A DNA stretch of 64,000 nt from Coturnix japonica. Taxonomy: Eukaryota; Chordata; Aves; Galliformes; Phasianidae. The notes under the pieces are model-generated. The model searched no databases. It was given only the letters and a program-made list of their open reading frames with translations, and was not told the DNA's origin. This document shows positions 50,501 to 59,610 of this stretch, piece by piece (position 1 is the stretch's first letter; every line of letters begins with the position of its first letter). The position numbers and the translations under genes are program-made. The stretch is from positions 496,001-560,000 of the forward strand of contig NC_029536.1 of the NCBI RefSeq assembly GCF_001577835.2, read 5' to 3'.

Positions 50501-53500
50501 TTTCAAAGGAAAGCCTGCCACAAGAAGCATGGTTACAACCCACGGATGGCAATGGAATAAGGCACACACCATGCAGAAAACGGGGAGAGAAGGGACGTGG
50601 CCCCAGAGCCGTGGGCAGGAACACTGTGGCACAACCGCACTGCGGCACCCACCTTCCATGGGTGTGTTGGGGTCGGGCCGGTTGGCGAACACCACGTCCA
50701 CGTAGTCCAGCTGCAGCCGCTCCAGCGACGCCTTCAGACCTGCAGCCATGCAGCACAGTCAGGGCAGCCCAGGCCCCGCACCGTGCCCCACACCCCGCAG
50801 CCATACCTTCAATGATGTGCTTTCGGGACAGTCCCCGCTCCGTCTCTGCTCTGAAAGAAGAGAAGGGGCAGTCGGAGCCTGCTGCCGGCCGCAGCGCTGC
50901 GGGGCAGGGCGGGTGTTACCTACTTTCCTCCCCAGAAGATCTTGGTGGTGATGACCAGGCTGGATCGTCTGCAGGGAGAAGGGCAGAGTCATAGAACCAG
51001 AGGGTAATTAAAGTTGGAAGTCCAACCCCAACCCATCCCACTGTGCCCACTGACCACATCCCCAGATGCCACCTCGCCATGTTGGACACCTCCAGGGTTG
51101 GGGATGCCACCCTGGGCAGCTGTGCCGGTGCTTGTGCAATGTGTGAGCCCTGCACCCTGTGGGCTCTATCTCCCTGCTCCTCCCAGCCCATGAGCATCAC
51201 AATTACTAAGGAAATCTGCTGCCTAAAAGTGAAGCAGTGTGGGATGCCGGACCCTGGGGGTGAAACCTACCTCCAGCCCTTCTTCTTGAGGATGTTCCCC
51301 AGGATGACCTCAGCCCTGCAAGGAAAGGGAGACATAAGCCTTGAGCTCTTTAGGCTGGAGCAGGAATTAGGTCAGAGACGCGTCAGTAATGAGAAGTGAC
51401 TGCGAGCGGCGTTGGGACGCGGCGGGGAGCGGAGGACTCCCCAACAACGGGAGCTGCTATTTTTAAGCAGCTGTGTGGGCCCACTCGTCACATTGCACAG
51501 CACCAGGGCCGCCCCCAGCCCAGCATCAGTGGGGCTGAGCAGGACCAGGTCAGCACACACAGAGGCCACAGGCCGGGATGGAGCCCTCACCCCGTCAGGA
51601 AAAGCTGTGGTGGGATGGAACGTTTGAGCAAATGCGAAATGACTTCCCAAAACGAGCGCGGAGAGGCGGAATGATTTAATTATTTCCACTCTCCAAACTT
51701 TCAAACCAACCTGCATGACAGCGGCTGTCCTCAGTGAGCAAACGGAGGGCAGCGTGTGGCGCGGGGATGGGAAGCGCCTATTAGTGCTCCTGGGGGGAAC
51801 ATTCCTGTGTGCTGTGGGAGAGCAGCCCTCCTTCCAAACACACTTTCAAATATTTAGGAACTGGAGCTCCTGCAAGCACCCGTGTGCAGAAGGGCTTTGA
51901 AGACTGAATGAGCAACCGGGAACCTCAGGAGGGTGGAAATGCAGAGCTGAGGGCGGGGGCTGTGTGGGGTTTGGGGGCAGTGTGGGGTACCCAGCCCAGA
52001 GCAATCCCTAGGGCTGGGGCTGCTCCTGCTCAGCACATGGGACTGAGCATGCAGAGCGCACCGTTCCTCCCCCGGTGCTGGTTTCTGCGTAATGCAGGAG
52101 TGGGTTTGAGGGGAAAAAAAAGGTTCTGCCATTGTGTTGATACCCACAGTGCTGCTCTGCCTGCTAAATATATCCCAGCCCACAGCTGCGAGGGGGCTCA
52201 GGATGCGTCCCAAAGCACCTCCAGCTGAGGACCAGGGGGATGTGGCTGTACTGAGGAGGAGCCAGGCCGGCGAGGAAGGCTCCCCATGTGGTGCCAATGG
52301 TACTCACTTGCCGGCAGCGTAGACTTCTGCCGTGTCGAACAGATTAATGCCGTTGTCGTACGCTAAAGTCATCAGCTGCTCGGCCATCTGCGGGGAGAAG
52401 AGGGGATGCCTGGGGATGGAGACACCGAGGGCCACAGCCACAGGGCACCCGGAGCTGCTGCAGAGGTTGCGTGCTGTGGGCGTGGGGTCCTCACCTCATC
52501 CGTGATCTGCCCTCCGAACGTCACCCATGTCCCTGCAGGGAGAGATGGCACACGGTGAGCACAGCGTGGCCGTGCCATGACCCAACACCCATCCCCACAC
52601 ACAGTGGGGGCAGAGCTGACATCTCCGGCTCTGAGTGGCAGCTGTGGGGCTGGATGGGGAGCGTGCACTCACCCAGGCCGAGGCAGGATACACGCAGCCC
52701 GGACTTGCCCAGATTTCTGAAAGACAGAGACCCGTTAGAGCAGCAGCCGGACATCCGCACCGTGCTCATCAGTTCAGCTAATCACACAGAGAACCCCCCT
52801 GGTGCTGCACAGGAGGAAGGGTGGAAACCACACAGGAGGGCACCGGTGGAAAAGGGCAGAGCACAGCAGCACTGAGCTCTGAGCCCTGAATTGTGGCTGG
52901 AGAAGTCAGGGGTGGATTTTATGAAACAGGGAGAGGAGGGAAAGGGGAAAGAGTGGCTGAGAGCACTGAGCCCTGGCCCCGGTCGCTGCTCTACTTCTGC
53001 AACCGAAATAAACACAGAGCTGTCGTGAGCCAGAAGGCACCGGAGAGAAAGAACCACAAAAAGGGAACGAGGATGCAGCTCCTTCCAGAGACAAGAACTG
53101 CTGCTGGAGGAGCAGAACAGTGAGCAATGGGGGCTGCGTGAGGACATGGGGTGCAGGAGGGGTACCCAGCGTGGGCACAGGGCAGCGGCCACCCATGGGG
53201 ACAGGAGGACAGGAGGACACAGGAACACGGGGACACAGGGACCTGCAGCACGTCGCCCACGGAAACGTGGCACCTATGTGTGATACCCGAAACTCAGCAC
53301 TGAGAAGTGGAGAACATTCTTTCGGGCAGGAATCCAGGCTGGCAGGCGTCCTTTCCGCCTTTGCCACAGTGATTGATGGTGCATTTTTACAAATCACAAA
53401 GGTTCGAACAACAAGCTTTAAAATAAATAAAGTGTAGGTGAGCTGCTGCTGCCCGCCCGCGCGCGGCCGCGTCGCGTAGCAACGTGCCACGTCCCGTGCC

Positions 53501-56500
53501 CACCACGGAGGGATCCATCCCTGGGGCGCGGGGATGGACGATGGTTCTTCATTTCAGGCTGAGATTAATCAGGATGTTTTCTTTCTGCGCCGCTGCGTTA
53601 TTGTCCAACATCTGGAAGGCGTGGGTGCTCCGGAGCAGATGCTCCGTGTCTCGGCCCCGTTTATTTTTAGCTGGCATAGCAGAGGTGATGGCTGCGGGCT
53701 GTCAGAGGGCAGAGGCGGCGACATGGAGAGGAAGCAACCAGAGCCAGGAGTGTGGCACTGGGGCAATGGGAGCGTCCCTGCTCATGGCATCCTGCGTGCG
53801 AGGCAGCAGTGTGGGCAGGGAATGAGCATCCCCTGTGTGGTCACAGCCCTTCAGGCATCACTTTGAGGAGAGTTTGTACGGAGCAGAGTGGGGACATTTG
53901 GAGAGCTTGCTGGCCCTGCTGCAATGCCATCACCGTCACCTCCAGGGGTTGTCCTGCAGGACCACAGAGGGGTGGTCCAAGGAGGGAGGAGCAGAGAGCA
54001 GCGGGCAGAGCCCTGAGGTTGTGCGGCCCTAGCATGGCTTGTAGGATGGCTGACCCGGCTAATGGGGACGCTAACAGGGGGTGATGGCTGATCTTGTCCC
54101 AGCTTCCCTGCTGCACTTTGCATCCCAGCACCGTCTGCTGGGCTGGAGCCTTTGCCATCCTCTGCAGCAGTGTTCCCTCATCTGCCCAGCGCCAGGTGCC
54201 CTGTGTGCACACTGTGCTTCATCCCAAACCGGTGCACTGAGCTGAGCCCCCGCCCTGAGCTCTGGGAGGTTCTGGCAGCACTGCACGGCCCCGATGGCAT
54301 CACAGCCCACGGACATTCATCTGCACACCGCAGAGCCCCAACGTCCCCGACATCCTCGAGAGCTGCTGCTCCCACAGCACACACACTGCTGCCCTCCCGA
54401 GCCCCACAGCGCGTGGTGGGAACGCTTTGTCCCCTCCCGCCCCACTGCTTTATGCTACAACCGCACCAAGAGGGGACAGAGAGCAAACTGCAAGGAAGGA
54501 AAGGAAGGTGAGCAACGCGCACGGGGAGCGGAGCAGCACTTGTAGCACTGAGAAACCACAGCCAAGAGGGGAGAGGGGATCTGGGGAGAGCGCGGCACGG
54601 CCAGGAACCCCCTCCTCACAATTCTGGGGGGCATCCAAAGCACCCAAACCGGCAGCAGAACCCCAAACACGGCACGTCCCTCCCCTACCTGTACTTCATG
54701 CCCGGCTGTTTGATGCTGGACTCGCTGGACGAAGGCGCGTTCTGCACCGAGAGCTGCCCCAGGCTCCGGGCCACCATGGCCACGGCCCGGAATTTGCTGC
54801 GCGTTCCGAGGCTGGGGCTGCTGGCATTCTGCCTGTTCAGCCGGTCCTCCGCGCTCCGGCTCTTGATGCTGTGCTCGGAGCACACAAAGGAGACCTGCAT
54901 GGTGCCCCGCTGTCGGGCTGCGGGTTCGCTCCTCCCCGGGGCTCAGCCCCACGCTCCTCCCGGTGCGGCGCGGCGGGGGCCGGGGGTGGCGGGGAGGGCT
55001 TCCCCCAGACGCGGAGGTGCGGGGGAGCGCTGGTGCGCGGCTGCCCGAGGCTGAAGGCAAACTTCGAGTCCTGCTGCCGCCGACGCCTCCGGCTGCGCCG
55101 CGTCCCTACGCCCCGGCTGTTCCCGGCCGGCGGACGCGTGGCCCCCGTACGGTCGGTGCCCGGGGTGGGGGCACCGAGGGCACCGCGCTCCCACGGCCCC
55201 CCGGCATCGCCCGTGACCCTCCCGCGGCCGCGGAGGCGGCAGGAGCGCGGCAGCAGCCTAAATTTAGACGGCCAACTCCGCGCGGCGGAGCAGAGCAGAG
55301 CAGAGCCCTCCTCCTAACGTCGGCGGAGCATCACTCAGCCAACATGACGGCTGCGGGGCTGGGGGGGAGGCACGGCTCAGAGCGGCTCCGGGCCATCAAT
55401 ATTTGATGAGTTTTAGGAAGCAAACAAATAACGGCGGGGCAGGTGGGGAGGCACAGCGGGACCGCTCCCCCCGCCGCGCACCCCCACGTCCGCAGCGCGT
55501 GAACCGGCAGCGCTCCCGGGGGGGGGGGGGCAGAATCCCGGTGGGTTTTGAAGCTGGAGCCGCTTTGAGCCGCGCCCCAAGCGCCAATTCCCCGAAACTT
55601 CCCCCAGATCAGAGCGACAGCAATTAAGTGAAACCCAAACCCGGTGTCTCCTCTGAAGGACGGAGCCGCGGCGGTGCCGATGGCCGCTTGGCTCCGGGCT
55701 GTGCGCAGCAGATGCCCGTGTGCCCCCGGTGATGCAGGCGGCTCCAGTGGTCGGGAAGTAATGGGCTGAGCGAGAGGGATCGCCCACGCGGCCACAGACC
55801 GCGCTGATTCCTACAGCGAAGAGAAGCGGCGCGGGGCCGTGGGTCGGCGTGGGGGGTGCGCGGGGGATTACATAAACTCGGCCTTCGGCGCAACGAGAAA
55901 ATGCGTAATCTGCTCGGGTTTCCCTCTGCCTCCAGCCGCTCTGCTCTGCGGGATGGGTGATGTGGACCCCGGGAAGCCCGCACCCGTTGCAGCAGCACGG
56001 CCGCATCCCCACCAAAGAGCATCGCCGCTGCCTTCCCGGTGCCACCCCGGGCGTTTTTGCAGCCCCCCCAGCCCCGCGTTAATCTGCCTGCAGCCTGAGC
56101 CCAGATTAAGGCTCCAGTCAGCAGCTTTCGCCCAAAGGAACAGCTGCAGATCTGAGGGAGCAGCCCCCACCAGGCCCCTCCAACCCCTGCACCAGGCCTA
56201 TGGTGGGGGGGTGCCCGAGGGCTGTGCCCACACACTCCATCAATAAATAACCACTGCATGAATACTGAATGAGCCGTTGCCACGGTGTAAATGTTACCTC
56301 TGCTTATTGTGAAGCGGAAGCTCCTGCTGCCCTGCCCTCCACGGGGGCTGCTTTCCCCCCTTCCCCCAGCAGCACCATGAAAGCTGAGACACCGACGCAG
56401 CGCTCACTGCCCGCACCTCCATGCAACATTAATGGCGCACTGCTGGCCCTGCACTCACAGGCACTGTGCCCTCCATGGGATGCTGGCTCAGCTCTGTCCC

Positions 56501-59500
56501 CTGCCCTGTGCTCTGGTGCTGCATTTCACAGCAGGGTCAGTGCAGTTGTGCATTGGCACACACCAACTTTGTGCCAACACTGGAGTTAAAGTGAAGGTGA
56601 GAGCATTGAGCTGTGCCAACAGGACGCACTGATGTGCTCCGGCCTCTCCTGCACACACCATGCTGGGCAGCACGGCTCAGCACTGGACACACACAGAGCA
56701 GCCACATCCCCTGCCCCACTGCCACCCTGCTCCTGTGCCAAGGGACTTATGGCCACGGCTCTTACCTGTACCTCATGCCCGTGGCGTGCGCCGTGCAGCC
56801 GTCCAGCGAGAGCCCGTGTGTCCGCAGGAACTCCTCCAAAGTCTTGGCCTGTGCTGCTGCACGCACATCCCGCAGCCGCCGCAGCTCCAAAGCATCCGCC
56901 CGGCGCGGCGGCTGCAGCCCCCATTCTGCGTGGTGCCGGCTGGCCACGCTGCGCAGGCTCTCGCTGTACGTCATGGACAGCATCCTGCTGCCCGAGCGCG
57001 GGGGCTGCGGGGTGAGCAGCGGTGCTCAGCGGGCAGTGGGGACACTTGGATGTCCCCGGACCCCACAGTGCTGTGCAGGGCATGGGGATGGCAGGAGGAC
57101 GCGGCTGTAGGTAGCACAATGACCGGCTGAAGCAGGAAAGCCATGGTGCCAAAGAAACGGGACATGCGGCACAGTAGCGAGCAAGGGAAGGGAAGGAGGT
57201 CACACCGTGCACACAGCACAGGTATAAGGGTGAGGCCTGCCTGCACCCCACTGCCATGGGGCATCCTTTCCTTTTCCTGTGAAGTTCAATCTCACAGCAG
57301 TTCTATGGCACAAAGGGCGCTTTTGTACTCAAGTATGACCTCAAGAAAAAAGCAAGAATGGGAAAGAAAGAGCTTTAGCTTGCAAGGAATTACCAAAAAC
57401 CCCAGGGAGCTCCTGCAATAAACAATGCTTTTTGAAAATGCTTTGGAGCTCCTCGTGTGCAGGGAAGGAACCCAGAGTGTTCCTAAAGCACAGGGAAATG
57501 CACAAAGAGGATCCCCCACCTGAGGCCAAAGCCACGAAGCACCCACTGCGGCGATGAGCTGAGCACAGCACTCCCCGTGTGTCCCCATGTCTCTGCAGTG
57601 GGGCCATAGGGCTGAAAGCAAAACCCCCCAACCTCCAGCACCCCTCAGATCTGCAGTGCCAGCACTGAGCCCTTCTCTGAGCTGATGGATCTCACACACA
57701 ACCCCACCAGCTGCCCCTCACTGTGCAGCCGTTGGAGTGCAAAGCGCTGCTTCTCCGGCTTCATCTCAGTGCAATTAAATTAAAGCGGCGGATGGAGTCG
57801 GAGGGGGACGATTGGAGCCGCTCGGAGCAGCGAGGCAGTAATTAATGGCGTGCCCTGAGCTGACACCTCTGTGATTTTTGGCTGAGCAACATCGCCATGC
57901 AGCAGGGAGAGCACCGGGCGCACCCACGGGCAGCTCATTAGCACAAACTTTCTGCAAACTGAAGAGCGAGAAGCAACGGCTCAGCCCGGGGCTGGAGAAG
58001 CTGCTGCAGCCGGGCAGTGATGTGCCACGGTGGGAGCACCCCCTCTGGGCTCTGTGTGCTGCAATCACCCTGTGCCCACATCCCCAGCCCAGTGGGCCCC
58101 AGAGCAGCACAGGGGAATGAGGTGTGAAGTGCTGCCTCAGTCCCAACCCATCGCCCAGGGTGTCACAGCCTGCAACAACAACTGCAATAAGAAGCCCAAA
58201 CGAAGCCCTCCCCAGCCAAGCAGCTCAGTGTTACACTGCAGCCCCCAGTAGAGAGCGCAGCGCCCGCTCACAGCCCCGAGTGCTGCCCTGGTGCCTCGGA
58301 CTCACCCGGCTTCTGGGGTTCCTGCTCATTAAAAGGGAAAGCTCTGGCTGTTAGGGTTCCCTCAGACAGCTATAAGGGAGGCACAGCTGTGGTTTTTTTC
58401 GTGGAGGGGAGTGTCGGCGCAGAGCATCCAAAGCAATTGGTGAACACAAGTCCCCCCAGAGTCAAGTTTTTGAGCGGCGCTCCATTAGCCCTATTAGGTT
58501 ATTTTCTTCCTAGCGAACAGGAGCTCAATTATTCATGACTTCTTCACTAAAAGCCTGTGGATGTGCAGCTGCTTTATGAACGCTGGCATCGTTTCCTCAG
58601 CCCGGAGCCGACCCTCACCGGCGGCTGCAGCACGGCGCCTCGCGGTGCCATGGGCTGAGCTGTCCATCCACGGGACACAGCCATCCCTGCAGCGCCAGGG
58701 AGCCGAAATGCAAGCACCAAGTTCCCTTCTCGCCACTGTCACCCCATCCACGCACTGTGTTTGGGGACACAGACTCAATGCATTGTTCCTCATGCCCCTA
58801 TGGACCATCCCCATAGCCCACAGCGCCCTGCTGGCACACTGTGCCAGGGAAAAGTGCCTTTTTAATTTTAGGCAGTAAAAGGTTGGGTAAAAAAAAAAGA
58901 AAGCTATCTGTGGTCTTAGGTATCAGTTAATGACATTTCTCTTAATGCAAGGAGCAGATGAGAGGGCTGGATGGGTGCCTGGAGCACCCCCTGGGAACTG
59001 CTAACAGCCCGGGTTGCTCTCCATACAGCACCAGCCCCACATCCTGACCCCCCCAGTGGTTCCCATGCCCCAGCCGGGTCCTTCAGCATGCAGCTGCCCA
59101 TGGCACAGCCAACACACATGGATGTGGGGTGTCCCGGCCTGGCAGAACCTCAGATGGGGCCCTGGCACCAGCAGGGGTTGCCCCATTGGGGGCCTTCTCT
59201 GCTTCCCAGGTGTTTTTAGGGAGAAAGAAAGGACGCGGTTACCTGTAGAACTGGAGCTGGCGCTTGGGGCTCCCATACCTCGCGCTTCCGACAGCAAGGA
59301 AGGAGGAGAGAGAAGAAAGATGCCACAAAGTGCGTTAGCAGAGTGGGGAGCGGGCAGCGCCGCGCAGCCAAGCCGGGACGGGTCGCTGCCAAACCCACGA
59401 GCTGCACAATGTACCAGCAGGGATCGGCTCTTCAAATATGGGGTGCTGGCACCCAGGGGCTGCCCGGGATCCGCTCACATGGCTGCTCACCTGTAGATCA

Positions 59501-59567
59501 TGCCGGGGGAGCCCGTCTGCCTCAACGAGAGTCGTGCCGGGGAGTCCGTGGTGGATTCCGGATACAT
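47576..59567 (-). CDS. KCNAB2: KCNAB2, voltage-gated potassium channel beta-2 subunit
   Basis: Cytoplasmic aldo-keto-reductase-fold tetramer that docks on the T1 domain of Kv1 channels, aids axonal targeting and binds NADPH. Core exons in transcript order: 52716-52673, 52532-52495, 52387-52308, 51315-51271, 50968-50924, 50850-50807, 50739-50653, 48868-48783, 48681-48561, 48204-48110, 48027-47907, 47834-47746, 47665-47576. With the N-terminal exons 59567-59491 and 59284-59243 the Kv-beta-2.1 form is exactly 367 residues, as in human. The AKR tetrad is intact and keeps the published numbering: Asp85, Tyr90, Lys118 and Asn158 ([26 protein letters not shown]). Two other first exons splice in phase to 52716. 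Confidence 0.97.
48869..50652. other. KCNAB2: KCNAB2 long intron, no supported exon
   Basis: A 1.8-kb intron inside an otherwise compact core. No exon recognised. The stretch 50130-50300 (TTTTATGGAGAGGG, CAAAATTAATGAAAG, TACCTTCTATGATGAATG) is complex and AT-balanced and may be a regulatory element. Confidence 0.5.
50989..51140 (-). mobile_element. CR1 LINE 3' fragment in a KCNAB2 intron
   Basis: Plus-strand landmarks are TCATAGAACCAG, AAAGTTGGAAGTCCAACCCC, TTGGACACCTCCAGGGTTGG and CACCCTGGGCAGCTGTGCC, all typical CR1 3' region sequence. The element is in the same orientation as KCNAB2, with its 3' end about 20 bp from the acceptor of exon 50968-50924. Moderately diverged and 5' truncated. 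Confidence 0.85.
51360..51720. promoter_or_regulatory. KCNAB2: Candidate enhancer with MEF2 core in an E-box palindrome
   Basis: In the intron 51316-52307. CTATTTTTAA (MEF2 consensus, 51457-51466) sits in an inverted repeat with arms AGCTGCT (51452-51458) and AGCAGCT (51466-51472), creating an E-box CAGCTG at 51468-51473. An AT-rich TGATTTAATTATTT follows near 51674. Composition and motif density look like a conserved element; conservation itself is not tested. Confidence 0.35.
54689..54900 (-). other. KCNAB2: KCNAB2 alternative first exon, Kv-beta-1.1-like ball
   Basis: Begins [20 protein letters not shown] and ends IKQPGMKYR at donor CAG/GTAGGG, in phase with 52716; the product would be 398 residues. 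It resembles the Kv-beta-1.1 start (MQVSIACTEHNLKSRNGEDR, TGMKYR), including Cys7, the residue known to make beta-1 inactivation redox sensitive, and [13 protein letters not shown]. It sits just inside a CpG-rich block (54900-55330) that may be its own promoter. Confidence 0.8.
54901..55330 (-). promoter_or_regulatory. KCNAB2: CpG-rich block upstream of the Kv-beta-1.1-like exon
   Basis: CpG-dense sequence directly 5' of the ATG at 54900 on the minus strand, with no conserved exon inside. Probably an internal promoter with the 5' UTR of the ball isoform. Long open frames in it are compositional. Confidence 0.4.
56766..56983 (-). other. KCNAB2: KCNAB2 alternative first exon, novel-looking N-terminus
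   Basis: Open frame beginning [18 protein letters not shown] and ending HATGMRYR at a consensus donor CAG/GTAAGA, leaving the same two-base phase as the other first exons. Joined to 52716 it gives a 400-residue beta subunit. The TGMRYR end resembles the TGMKYR that precedes NLGKSG in Kv-beta-1 and Kv-beta-3, which supports a real coding exon. The middle ([17 protein letters not shown]) may be helical. I do not recognise it from a named human isoform. Confidence 0.65.
57765..58000. promoter_or_regulatory. KCNAB2: Candidate conserved non-coding element A
   Basis: In the KCNAB2 5' intron. Balanced-composition sequence with CAATTAAATTAAAG, CAGTAATTAATGG and CTCATTAGCAC, typical homeodomain cores, contrasts with degenerate flanks. 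No frame or repeat explains it. Inference from texture only. Confidence 0.3.
58310..58610. promoter_or_regulatory. KCNAB2: Candidate conserved non-coding element B
   Basis: In the same intron. It contains AGCAATTGGTGAACAC, CCATTAGCCCTATTAGG and CAATTATTCATGACTTC, a run of homeodomain/POU-like cores over 250 bp of complex sequence. No coding potential. Inference from texture only. Confidence 0.3.
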
Positions 59568-59610
59568 GGAGCCAGCCTCGCCAACCTCGCCCCGCGCGCT
59601 GCCTCAGCCC
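59243..59610 (-). other. KCNAB2: KCNAB2 canonical Kv-beta-2.1 N-terminal exons
   Basis: The start exon (coding 59567-59491) gives [15 protein letters not shown] and ends GMIY plus a split Ser codon. Exon 59284-59243 completes [15 protein letters not shown]. Human has STTGSP and STRYGSP, two differences. The exon is preceded at 59612-59611 by an acceptor with a T-run, so a non-coding exon lies further upstream. This N-terminus lacks an inactivation ball. Confidence 0.92.
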
